Shown here: positions 1 through 7,082 of the stretch, in pieces
Position numbering within the stretch: position 1 is the stretch's first letter
How the letters are laid out: every line of letters begins with the position of its first letter
Assembly: GCA_964611585.1 (NCBI GenBank)
Contig: CAZTAK010000032.1
Span: 1 to 32,168 of the forward strand
Direction: 5' to 3'
Origin: CAZTAK01 sp964611585
GTDB taxonomy: Bacteria > Pseudomonadota > Alphaproteobacteria > SHVP01
Length of the DNA: 32,168 nt
Made by a program: the position numbers and the translations under genes
Notes under the pieces: generated by a model
Told to the model about the DNA's origin: nothing
Seen by the model: only the letters and a program-made list of their open reading frames with translations
Database searches by the model: none

Positions 1-2
1 AA

Positions 3-476
3 AAAAATATCTTTTTGCAATCCTTTGTCGAGGGCGATGAGTTTTCGGTTGCTGGCGTCTGCAGCCGCAAACATGTATTGCTAGGATCAATATCTATTAA
101 GAAGCTATTAACGTGTGATCAGGGAAAGACTTGGGCCGCTTATTCTGTGCAAATACCAAAACTTATTTGCTCTCTTCGCAAACTACTGGAAGACCTTCGT
201 TGGTGTGGCCCATTTGAGATAGAATTCATAAGAGATCGTATTTCTGACCGTTTTGCACTAATTGAATTTAATCCAAGATTCCCAGGATGGATTTCTTATT
301 CAGCAGATCTTTTATTGAATTTGCCACACGTAGCCGTAAATGCTGCGCTTGGCCGCGAAATTGCCGTCCGAGAGGCAAGAAGAAATGTTTTGTTTACTCG
401 CAATCGCGTAGAGTTTCCGGTAACCCCACCTTCGATAGCTGCCTTTGTCAATTCTTCTGTTGTCCGTCATGATTAG
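3..476 (+). CDS. ATP-grasp domain protein, 5'-truncated by window edge
   Basis: Only the C-terminal part is present: the frame is open to the first bases, so the true start lies outside the window. The first visible residues read KNIFLQSFVEGDEFSV, matching the strand in ATP-grasp enzymes where a ligand-binding 'EFIEGDEFSV'-like segment occurs. Later FEIEFIRD and the IEFNPRFPGW segment give the Glu and Asn-Pro-Arg of the ATP/metal site in the carbamoyl-phosphate-synthase-like branch. Such enzymes join a carboxylate, through an acyl phosphate, to an amine or thiol; the substrate cannot be deduced. Codon use is clearly A/T-richer than in genes after 1145, suggesting horizontal origin. A hairpin follows the TAG stop directly. 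Family is fairly secure, function unknown. Confidence 0.7.
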   Translation, partial: KNIFLQSFVEGDEFSVAGVCSRKHVLLGSISIKKLLTCDQGKTWAAYSVQIPKLICSLRKLLEDLRWCGPFEIEFIRDRISDRFALIEFNPRFPGWISYSADLLLNLPHVAVNAALGREIAVREARRNVLFTRNRVEFPVTPPSIAAFVNSSVVRHD

Positions 477-477
477 C

Positions 478-510
478 TCCCCTCCCAATAATGAAACGGG
501 AGGATGGGGA
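478..510 (+). terminator. Possible terminator after the ATP-grasp gene
   Basis: Just after the stop at 476, CCTCCC (481-486) pairs with GGGAGG (498-503) around an 11-base A-rich loop, and the outer C and G tracts can extend the stem past a small bulge. The sequence then runs GGGGAAAATTT. A second small hairpin (GGGC 517-520 with GCCC 527-530) follows. There is no clean T run, so the call is tentative. Confidence 0.35.
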
Positions 511-549
511 AAATTTGGGCATTCTTGCCCTTAGATAAAGAGGGAACGA

Positions 550-633
550 ATGAGCCGGAAACGGTGTCCTCCGGAAAAAATTATCGACATGCTGCGCGAG
601 GCTACTATCGACGTGGCGCAGGGTGAGACTATT
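550..633 (+). pseudogene. IS3-family transposase OrfA, N-terminal remnant
   Basis: The first 28 codons begin MSRKRCPPEKIIDMLREA and continue TIDVAQGETI. This is the characteristic start of IS3-family (IS407-like) OrfA, whose consensus reads roughly MSRKR-PEQII--LREAEV-LAQG-T. The resemblance then stops: the rest of the helix-turn-helix (VCR-LG-SEQTYYRWR type) is missing and the following bases belong to a different decayed gene. A GAGGG ribosome-binding site (541-545 region) sits in front of the ATG. Only a scar remains; no OrfB is visible nearby. Its position in an A/T-rich block next to two other gene fragments fits an old insertion and deletion. Confidence 0.7.
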
Positions 634-654
634 CGATCCAATTTACCGCTTCCC

Positions 655-910
655 AGACATCAAAAGGAGCTCGCCGGTGTTCACGCGTTGCGCCGCCTGC
701 TGCACCCTGAACGTAGCCAGCAAGAACAAGCTCGGACCCAACCTAAACGATATCTTTTGGCCCCCATGGCCACCATCGAACGCTACCGGGATTCCAAGTC
801 TTCTCGGTAGGCCGATTGCGCAAATGTCCTATAGCCCCAAAGCGATACGTCCCCGGAAACAAGGAAACTGTCCGTCACAAAAATATTTGAGACATCTGAG
901 CGTCTTCGAT
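655..910 (+). pseudogene. Decayed class I cytochrome c
   Basis: Pieces of a small class I cytochrome c appear in the correct order but in different frames. VFTRCAACCTLN with KNKLGPNLNDIF (677-757) matches the haem-binding CxxCH region and the following NxxGPNLxGIF segment; the haem-ligand His is replaced by Cys (codon 701-703). ATIERYRDSKSSR (about 769-807) matches the GTxEGYxYSxAN segment and ends in a stop. PKRYVPGNKE (837-866) matches the NPKxYxPGxKM segment that carries the Met ligand, here lost. KYLRHLS (881-901) matches the C-terminal helix. SKGAR in another frame just upstream is probably the N-terminal helix. At least three indels and both axial ligands lost mean it is non-functional. 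Confidence 0.68.
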
Positions 911-939
911 AATGGAGTGTCTGGCTCATCTTTGGTTAG

Positions 940-1089
940 AGTTTAATCCGGGTCCCGTTCGAGGTCGGGTTCTACGGCTGGCATCTGATGGCGCTGCGGG
1001 TTACGGCCTCGCTGGTGCTGCCGATTGCAGCCGGCTTGATCGCCCGGGCGCTGGCGCCGTGGTTCCTCCGGATCGGGGCCAACCCCTGA
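940..1089 (+). pseudogene. Severed 3' end of a membrane-protein gene
   Basis: From about 952 the frame reads VPFEVGFYGWHLMALRVTAS and continues as one hydrophobic helix (LVLPIAAGLIARALAPWFL) before IGANP and a TGA at 1087-1089. An in-frame stop at 937-939 and the absence of any start codon show that the 5' part is missing. Base composition switches from A/T-rich to G/C-rich at this point, so the breakpoint of the foreign block probably lies near 940-955. The helix and basic end resemble the C-terminus of a permease (COG0701-like is a guess). The neighbouring Kelch gene starts 55 bases later. Confidence 0.45.
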
Positions 1090-1144
1090 CCGCCCCGATC
1101 TGGTAAACTGCGCCCCCTAGGGCATCCACCGGAGGACTTGAGCC

Positions 1145-2140
1145 GTGGGCCTGGAATTTGCCGGCCGCGCGTTCGCGAACGCTGCATGCACCGCAGCCGT
1201 AGTTGCGTTCGGCATTTCGATCGTCTCGTCATCGGCCACCTCGGCCGGCGAATGGATCGAGGGTGCGCCGATGCCGACGGCCCGATCCGAAATTGCGGCA
1301 GCAACGCTGGACGGCAAGATTTACGTTGGTGGGAGCTTGTTGCGTGACCACGCTACCGCCGCCTTCGAGGTCTACGACACCGAGGCCGACCGCTGGGGGA
1401 CCCTGAATTCTCTGCCGCTGGACCTGCACCATTTGGGGATGGCGGTGCTGGGCGGCAAGGTTTATATCGCCGGCGGTTTTACCGATTTCAGTTTCACACC
1501 GAACGTGCGCGGCCTGTGGGTCTATGCGCCGGTCACGGATACCTGGGAACGGCTTGCCTCGATGCCGTTGCCTCGTGCCGCCCACAAGATAGTGGCGCTC
1601 AACAGACTCTTGTTCGTTGTCGGCGGTGTCGGCCCGCAGTCGCAAAAGCTGATGGCGTACGTCCCGCGGTCGAACGTCTGGAACAGCCTGCTGGCACCGC
1701 TGCCGACTCCGCGCGAACATCTCGCGGCTGCGATTCTCGACAGCAAACTCTATGCAATTGTCGGGCGCTGGTCGGGAATCAGGAATTTGCGAACCGCCGA
1801 GGGTTACGATCCGTTGCGCGGTTCCTGGTCGCGCCTTCTCGATCTGCCGACACCGCGAAGCGGTTTGACCGCCGCAGGTTTGCGCGGGCGCATCTACGTC
1901 GCGGGTAAAGAAGTGTTGGGAACGGCGCATACATTCGGCGCTCTCGAAATTCTCACCGTGCGCACCAACCAATGGAAATTTGGCCTCAAAATACCGACCG
2001 CGCGCCACGGTCTTGCTTCGGCCGTGTTCGGCTGCCGCATAGCCTTCATCGGCGGCGCAACCAGCGCCGGGCGCCAGACCTTCACGACACTTTCCAGGGT
2101 GGTGGGGATCTTTGAGGGCGCCTGCGGCGATTCGATCTGA
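1145..2140 (+). CDS. Secreted Kelch-repeat protein
   Basis: A 331-residue protein starting at GTG 1145, chosen because GGAGG (1131-1135) lies nine bases upstream. Residues 1-34 form a signal peptide ending near ATSA/GEW, so the product is probably periplasmic or secreted. The rest is a run of five or six Kelch motifs of about 47-50 residues. Each carries an 'MPTAR-E-AAA-LDGKIYVGGS' type strand pair followed by an aromatic 'YD---D-W' strand, for example EVYDTEADRW, YAPVTDTWERL and YDPLRGSWSRL. Kelch propellers serve as binding scaffolds or, rarely, enzymes such as sialic-acid epimerase NanM; nothing here indicates a substrate. The stop overlaps the Shine-Dalgarno of the next gene, so the two are probably co-transcribed. 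Confidence 0.88.
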   Translation: MGLEFAGRAFANAACTAAVVAFGISIVSSSATSAGEWIEGAPMPTARSEIAAATLDGKIYVGGSLLRDHATAAFEVYDTEADRWGTLNSLPLDLHHLGMAVLGGKVYIAGGFTDFSFTPNVRGLWVYAPVTDTWERLASMPLPRAAHKIVALNRLLFVVGGVGPQSQKLMAYVPRSNVWNSLLAPLPTPREHLAAAILDSKLYAIVGRWSGIRNLRTAEGYDPLRGSWSRLLDLPTPRSGLTAAGLRGRIYVAGKEVLGTAHTFGALEILTVRTNQWKFGLKIPTARHGLASAVFGCRIAFIGGATSAGRQTFTTLSRVVGIFEGACGDSI

Positions 2141-2149
2141 GGCCCCGTC

Positions 2150-3055
2150 ATGGCGATCCCCTTGGTTACCGAGTACCCCTTCGAATACGGCATTGTCGAA
2201 ACATTGGCACCGGGCATCCGCCGCGTCGTGGCGCGCAACCCCTCGCCATTCACGTTCCACGGCACCGGCACCTACATCGTCGGCGAAGGCGCGGTCGCGG
2301 TGATCGACCCGGGCCCCGACGATCCCGCGCATATCGAGGCCGTGCTCGCGGGCCTTGGGCACGAAACCGTCAGTCATATTCTGGTGACGCACACGCACCG
2401 CGACCACTCGCCAGGGGCACGGCTTCTAACAGAGGCAACAGGCGCGAAATCGTTCGGCTATGGGGCGCACGGCGGCGGTGCCTTTGGCGATGAGAACGAG
2501 GTTGAAGAAGGCGCCGATACCGATTTTGTACCCGACGTGACTTTGCGCGACGGCGATTCCGTCTCAGGCCCGGGCTGGGCGCTGGAAGCGGTGCATACGC
2601 CGGGGCACTGCTCGAATCATTTGTGTTTTCGCCGGGCCGGTACCGGCGATCTGTTCACCGGCGATCACGTCATGGGCTGGTCGACGACGGTGGTTATTCC
2701 CCCCGACGGCGACATGGGCGACTATCTTGAAAGCCTCCGCAAGGTGCGCGACGGGGGCGATTCCGTGCTGTGGCCGACCCATGGGCCAGCGGTCCGCGAG
2801 CCCCGCCCGTTCGTGAGCGCCTGTATTGCGCATCGAGAAGGCCGGGAACTCCAGATCTACAACTGCCTCGATTCGGGGCTCGAAACCGTGGCCGACATGG
2901 TGGCGCGCATGTACGTGGATGTGGATAAGCGGCTGCACCCGGCGGCGGCGCGCTCAGTGCTTGCGCACCTCGTCCACATGGTCGAATCCGGGCGCGTCCT
3001 GTCGGACGGCGCACCGGGCCTGGACGCGCGTTTTACGCCCGCCGCCAGCGCCTAG
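2150..3055 (+). CDS. Metallo-beta-lactamase-fold hydrolase (LACTB2-like)
   Basis: A 301-residue MBL-fold protein. The metal motif HTHRDH is at residues 81-86, with H153 in TPGHCSNH, D172 in FTGDHVMGW and H211 in PTHGP, giving a complete two-metal site. Residues from about 225 onward resemble the C-terminal winged-helix tail of the LACTB2/RNase-Z-like subgroup, which includes endoribonucleases and thioester or lactone hydrolases. The substrate is unassigned. Start ATG 2150 is nine bases after the Kelch stop, and GAGG overlaps that stop, which points to translational linkage. The gene converges on the minus-strand DUF427 gene. Confidence 0.88.
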   Translation: MAIPLVTEYPFEYGIVETLAPGIRRVVARNPSPFTFHGTGTYIVGEGAVAVIDPGPDDPAHIEAVLAGLGHETVSHILVTHTHRDHSPGARLLTEATGAKSFGYGAHGGGAFGDENEVEEGADTDFVPDVTLRDGDSVSGPGWALEAVHTPGHCSNHLCFRRAGTGDLFTGDHVMGWSTTVVIPPDGDMGDYLESLRKVRDGGDSVLWPTHGPAVREPRPFVSACIAHREGRELQIYNCLDSGLETVADMVARMYVDVDKRLHPAAARSVLAHLVHMVESGRVLSDGAPGLDARFTPAASA

Positions 3056-3135
3056 CGTGGTTCGGTTTTGATCGGAACCGCGTTGGCTTTTACCCTCACG
3101 GCAATGGGCCGACTGGTCCGCGCCCGCGCGGACGC

Positions 3136-3165
3136 GCCGCACAAGCGGCGGGCCGCCTTGCGGCC
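3136..3165. terminator. Paired hairpins between convergent genes
   Basis: Two perfect hairpins lie nearly back to back: GCCGC-ACAA-GCGGC (3136-3149) and GGCCGC-CTT-GCGGCC (3151-3165). They sit in the 138-base gap between the converging MBL and DUF427 genes. Neither is followed by a T run, so they may be transcript-end stem-loops rather than classical terminators. Confidence 0.3.
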
Positions 3166-3193
3166 AAGGGCGATTCCTGACGAACGAGACGCC

Positions 3194-3625
3194 CTAAGAT
3201 TCGCGCGGGTCGGTGGGTGAGTCGACCGCAACGCCGTCTTCGGTCCATGAATCCATCCGGTCCCAGTAAAACGAGACGTAACCCTTGAGCCCCATCACCT
3301 CGTCATAGGGCGCCTCGTAGGCCCAGATCACGTCTTCCTCGGTGCGGTCCCCGACCGTCAGCGTCCAGTAGGACGCCTGCCCCTTGAACGGGCAATAAGT
3401 CGATTGATCGGTGCGCCTCGCAAGATCCATGCGCACGTCGGCTTGCGGAAAATAGAAGACCGCCGCGTGGCGGGTCTCCAGAACCAGAAACGCACGGTTC
3501 GAATCGGCGATCACTTTGCCGTTGAACTCTACGGTGATCTGTCTCGCGCAGGGTTCGATCGCGACTTCATAGCCCGGATGCTTTTCGAACCCCGGTGCGG
3601 TATTGGTGCCCAGCGCATCGCTCAT
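3194..3625 (-). CDS. DUF427 domain protein
   Basis: A 143-residue cytosolic protein covering a complete DUF427 domain. Characteristic segments are VEFNGKVIADSNRAFLVLE, FYFPQADVRMDL, STYCPFKGQASYW and WAYEAPYDEVMGLKGYVSFY. The family is a small beta-rich fold with no firmly established activity; conserved Cys, His and Trp residues suggest a ligand pocket. Start ATG 3625 is preceded by GGGGA at a suitable distance. It lies 27 bases downstream of the acyl-CoA ligase stop (3653) in the same orientation and may share its transcript. Confidence 0.88.
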   Translation of the reverse strand: MSDALGTNTAPGFEKHPGYEVAIEPCARQITVEFNGKVIADSNRAFLVLETRHAAVFYFPQADVRMDLARRTDQSTYCPFKGQASYWTLTVGDRTEEDVIWAYEAPYDEVMGLKGYVSFYWDRMDSWTEDGVAVDSPTDPRES

Positions 3626-3652
3626 CGATTTTCCCCGTTGCAGGCCGACGGA

Positions 3653-5281
3653 TCACGTGGTCGGCAGCTTGTAATCTCCATATTCGGTGCGGAGCTTGAT
3701 CTTCAAGAGCTTTCCGGTCGCCGTGTGGGGCAGTTCGGTCACAAAGACGACATCGTCGGGCACCCACCACTTGGCGACCTTACCCTCGTAGAAGGCGAGG
3801 ATCTCATCGCGGTTGAGCTTGCTGCCTTCGGTGCGAATGATCAGCAGCAAGGGGCGTTCGTCCCATTTCGGATGATGGACGCCGATTACGCAGGCCTCGG
3901 TCACGTCCGGGTGGCCGACGGCGATATTTTCGAGTTCGATCGAGGAGATCCATTCGCCGCCCGACTTGATCACGTCCTTTGAGCGGTCGGTGATCTGCAT
4001 GTAGCCGTCCGGGTCGAGCGTCGCCACGTCGCCGGTGTCGAACCAGCCTTCGTCGTCGAAGGCTTCGCCGCCCTCGCCCTTGAAATAACTGCTGGCGATC
4101 CACGGCCCGCGCACCATCAGGTTGCCGAACGCCTCGCCGTCGCGGGGCAGCTCGCGCCCCTCGTCATCGACGATCTTCATTTCGACACCGAAGATGCCGC
4201 GGCCTTGCTTGATCTGAATGTCGATCTTTTCCTTGTCCGACAGGCCCGCGTGTTTGGGCAGCAACCGGCCGACAGTGCCGACCGGACTCATTTCTGTCAT
4301 GCCCCAGGCGTGCAAGACCTGAACGCCATAGTCGTTCTGGAACGTGTCGATCATCGAGCGCGGCGCCGCCGATCCGCCGATCACGGCGCTCTTGGCACCA
4401 TCGAGGCGCTTGCCCGTTTTCTTGAGATAATCGAGCAGCATCAGCCAGACTGTGGGCACGCCAGCGAGAATGGTCGCGTTTCCCGTTTCGACCATTTCGT
4501 GAACGCTTTGCCCGTCCATGCCGGGACCCGGGAAGACCAGCTTGGCCCCGGTCATCGGCGCGGCATGGACCAGCCCCCAGCAATTGGCATGAAACATCGG
4601 CACCACCGGCAGGACGGCATCATTGGCGGAAAGTTCAAGCGCGTCCGGCAACCCGACCGCCCAGGAATGAATCACGGTGGTGCGATTCGAGAATAGAACC
4701 CCCTTGGGATTGCCCGTCGTGCCGGAGGTGTAACACAGCATGGCGGCGGTATTTTCGTCGAACTCGGGCCAAACAAATTCGGCGGTTTCGGTCGCCAGGA
4801 GAGATTCGTAACAGATCGCGCCCTCGATCTTGCTGTCGGGCATGTGCTCTTCATCGGTCATGATGACGACGCCCTTGAGCCCCTTGAGGTGTTCCTGCAG
4901 GGCTTCGACCAGCGGGACGAAAGTGAGATCGATGAACAGATACGAATCTTCGGCGTGGTTGACGATGTAAGCGATCTGATCCGGAAACAGGCGCGGGTTG
5001 ATCGTGTGGATTACCGCGCCGATGCCGGAAACGCCGTAATAGAGTTCAAAATGGCGCCAGGTGTTCCAGGCGATGGTGCCGATGCGATCGCCTGTATTGA
5101 CGCCGAGGTTTGCCAGCGCTTTGGCAAGCTGCTTCGCACGCAATCCGGCATCGGCATAGGTGTATCGGTGAATTGGCCCTTCCGTCGACCGTGAAATGAT
5201 TTCGACGCCGCCGTGATAGCTAACCGCATGATCGAGCAGCGATGAAATCAGTAACGGCCTGTCCATCATAAGACCGCGCAT
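3653..5281 (-). CDS. Fatty-acyl/methylthiopropionyl-CoA ligase family (AMP-forming)
   Basis: A 542-residue ANL-superfamily ligase that converts a carboxylate to its CoA thioester through an acyl-adenylate. YTSGTTGNPKG at residues 184-194 is the P-loop, WGMTEMSP is the adenine-binding A5 motif, WFDTGDVATLDPDGY holds the ribose-binding Asp, and TATGKLLK near residue 530 carries the catalytic Lys. The start MRGLMMDRPLLISSLLDHA closely resembles my recollection of the N-terminus of 3-methylmercaptopropionyl-CoA ligase (DmdB) and related medium-chain ligases, not classical FadD. GGGAGG six bases before ATG 5281 fixes the start. Substrate assignment is inference; the ligase family is secure. Confidence 0.9.
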   Translation of the reverse strand: MRGLMMDRPLLISSLLDHAVSYHGGVEIISRSTEGPIHRYTYADAGLRAKQLAKALANLGVNTGDRIGTIAWNTWRHFELYYGVSGIGAVIHTINPRLFPDQIAYIVNHAEDSYLFIDLTFVPLVEALQEHLKGLKGVVIMTDEEHMPDSKIEGAICYESLLATETAEFVWPEFDENTAAMLCYTSGTTGNPKGVLFSNRTTVIHSWAVGLPDALELSANDAVLPVVPMFHANCWGLVHAAPMTGAKLVFPGPGMDGQSVHEMVETGNATILAGVPTVWLMLLDYLKKTGKRLDGAKSAVIGGSAAPRSMIDTFQNDYGVQVLHAWGMTEMSPVGTVGRLLPKHAGLSDKEKIDIQIKQGRGIFGVEMKIVDDEGRELPRDGEAFGNLMVRGPWIASSYFKGEGGEAFDDEGWFDTGDVATLDPDGYMQITDRSKDVIKSGGEWISSIELENIAVGHPDVTEACVIGVHHPKWDERPLLLIIRTEGSKLNRDEILAFYEGKVAKWWVPDDVVFVTELPHTATGKLLKIKLRTEYGDYKLPTT

Positions 5282-5414
5282 ATCGTCCCTCCCCGTAATT
5301 ACGATTGGATCTTGGTTCCCACCCCGTGTGTACGGATATTGACCGCGCCCTCAGAGCGCCGGCGCCGTTCCGAAACTCGCCGGAGGCCGCTTCCGGGCCC
5401 TGTCGATACCAGGC

Positions 5415-5624
5415 TTAGCCGGTACTGGGTGGCGGGGGCGGCGACTCCGACTCATCGGCCGCACCGCTCCGGCGCCGCAATTCGCTACTGAGGATTCCAA
5501 CCACGATCGCAATCACAAACAGGATCAACCCCCATTCCTGACCGATTCCGAGGCGGTTGGCCAGCGCGCTGAGACCGACGGCGATCACGATCGCCGCAAA
5601 AATCAGGCAATCGAGACCCAGCAT
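5415..5624 (-). CDS. Small two-helix membrane protein
   Basis: A 69-residue peptide with two predicted membrane helices: residues about 4-24 (LDCLIFAAIVIAVGLSALA) and 30-46 (WGLILFVIAIVVGIL). A basic stretch (ELRRRSG) follows, then an acidic and proline-rich tail ending PPPPPSTG. By the positive-inside rule the tail is probably cytoplasmic. GGGGAGG, six bases before ATG 5624, supports real expression. I do not recognise the family. It is a separate gene between the ligase and a hypothetical, with gaps of about 100 bases on each side. Confidence 0.65.
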   Translation of the reverse strand: MLGLDCLIFAAIVIAVGLSALANRLGIGQEWGLILFVIAIVVGILSSELRRRSGAADESESPPPPPSTG

Positions 5625-5728
5625 AGCGTACCTCCCCTATGGCGTCTGTGCGCCAATATCTTGTTGCACCCTAGCAATGATGGAGGGGATCGTAAATCGA
5701 AGGGTTGCGGCGGCAAGCCACTGCCGGT

Positions 5729-6091
5729 TCAGGTAACGCTAACGATCTTGAAAGTCATGGTCCGGCCGTCCGTCTCCTTGATTGAAACGTACTCGCCGAC
5801 TCGCAGGCTGTGGGTGTCGAGATGAAAAAAATGCTCGTCGTCGTCTTCGCCGGGTTGGTAGGAAAACGCCCAGGTGCGGTGGCGGGTATGATGGAGTTTG
5901 CCGTGCTGGTCGCGGCCTTCGCCTTCCCAGAACCGGCGCACGGTGCATTTGCCTTTTACCGCCGGCCATTCCTCGACATCGAGACGCCCCTCGCCGTCAA
6001 GCGGCGCTACGAATTCGTAACCGCGCGACGGGCTGCCCTCGGGAAATTCGGAGTTGCGCGCAAGTTCGAGGCGCACCGTTTTCAGCGCCAT
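5729..6091 (-). CDS. Conserved hypothetical protein, downstream of USP gene
   Basis: A 120-residue soluble protein that I do not recognise. It is predicted mostly beta-strand, with an acidic loop (GEDDDEHFF) and a C-terminal segment VGEYVSIKETDGRTMTFKIV resembling a small barrel. There is no signal peptide or membrane helix. The start lies 23 bases downstream of the universal stress protein stop in the same orientation, so the two are probably co-transcribed. Codon use is like that of the neighbours, which supports a genuine gene. Confidence 0.7.
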   Translation of the reverse strand: MALKTVRLELARNSEFPEGSPSRGYEFVAPLDGEGRLDVEEWPAVKGKCTVRRFWEGEGRDQHGKLHHTRHRTWAFSYQPGEDDDEHFFHLDTHSLRVGEYVSIKETDGRTMTFKIVSVT

Positions 6092-6114
6092 GGCGTTACC
6101 TTTCAGATCGGACC

Positions 6115-6975
6115 CTAGTGCGCCATCAGAACCGGAATTCCGGCGTTGGTCAGAACCGCACTGGTGGCGCCGCCGAAGATCAGGTGCCGCAAACGGCTGT
6201 GCGTATAGGCGCCCATGATCAGGAGATCTGCGTCCGCCCGGTCCAACTCTTCGAGCAGGGCGGTTCCGACCTTCGAATCCCGCTCCTCGATGTGGGACGC
6301 CTCGGCCTCGATCCCGTGGCAGGCGAGATAGACGAGCAAGTCCTCGACCGGCACGCCCGATCGCGCGCCTTCGGGCACCACCAGAACCACCACCTTTTCG
6401 GCCTCGGTCAGGAACTGCAAACCGGCGCCGATGGCGCGCGACGCTTCGGCGCTGCCGTTCCAGCCGATTGCCACCGTCTTGCCGAAGTCCGTCACCGCTG
6501 TGGGCGGCGCGACCAGCACCGGCCGGCCGGTTTCGAGCAACGCAATTTCGAGGGTCGTGCGCGCGGCGCTGTCCTGGTCGCTGGCGCGTCCGGCAACGAT
6601 AAGGTCCGAGAGCCGCCCGCGAATGGCGATCAGATCGTCCTCGCGGCCGACGGCATGGCCGAACGATGCGGCGAAGCCGCCAGAGGCGCGATGTTCGGTC
6701 ACCGGGGCCTGGACGGCGGCGCTGGCAGCCTGGAATTGCTGGCGCGCGCGCGCGATCCGCTCGCTGCCCTCATTCTCGACCGCGGTCATGACGTCCTGAA
6801 TCATATTGCTTGTCATGCCCTCGGCCATGTAGGCGACGCTGTCGCGCGGATCGAGCGAAACGTGAAAGGCCTCGACGTGGGCATCAAGATGCTTGCCGAC
6901 CAGAAGCGCCGTCTCCAGCGCCGCAGTCGCGCCTACGATGCCGCTAAGGGGCGTCATGATCAGTCGAATCACCAT
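6115..6975 (-). CDS. Universal stress protein (two UspA-type halves)
   Basis: A 286-residue protein in the tandem-UspA length class. The N-terminal half (MTPLSGIVGATAALETALLV) is diverged. The C-terminal half starts at about residue 165 with KTVAIGWNGSAEASRAI and ends with the nucleotide-binding pattern MGAYTHSRLRHLIFGGAT, then the VLTNAGIPVLMAH strand. In this family that G-x2-G-x9-G(S/T)-type loop binds ATP, so nucleotide binding is likely in the second half only. GGAGG six bases upstream of ATG 6975 fixes the start. These proteins respond to starvation or redox stress; the specific role is unknown. Confidence 0.9.
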   Translation of the reverse strand: MVIRLIMTPLSGIVGATAALETALLVGKHLDAHVEAFHVSLDPRDSVAYMAEGMTSNMIQDVMTAVENEGSERIARARQQFQAASAAVQAPVTEHRASGGFAASFGHAVGREDDLIAIRGRLSDLIVAGRASDQDSAARTTLEIALLETGRPVLVAPPTAVTDFGKTVAIGWNGSAEASRAIGAGLQFLTEAEKVVVLVVPEGARSGVPVEDLLVYLACHGIEAEASHIEERDSKVGTALLEELDRADADLLIMGAYTHSRLRHLIFGGATSAVLTNAGIPVLMAH

Positions 6976-7082
6976 GGCAACCTCCAGCCTATTCCAGGTT
7001 CCGTTCTAGCGCGCCTGCCGGGTCCGCGCAATGTTGAACGATGTGACATATGGGCACAGGATTTGGCGCCGCGCACCAATAT

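Noticed and set aside
912..1106. 64-codon frame starting at 912
   Set aside because: A different frame over the same bases carries the membrane helix; this one lacks any domain.
1229..2407. 392-codon minus-strand frame opposite the Kelch gene
   Set aside because: The plus-strand gene has a signal peptide, repeats and a ribosome-binding site; this frame has none.
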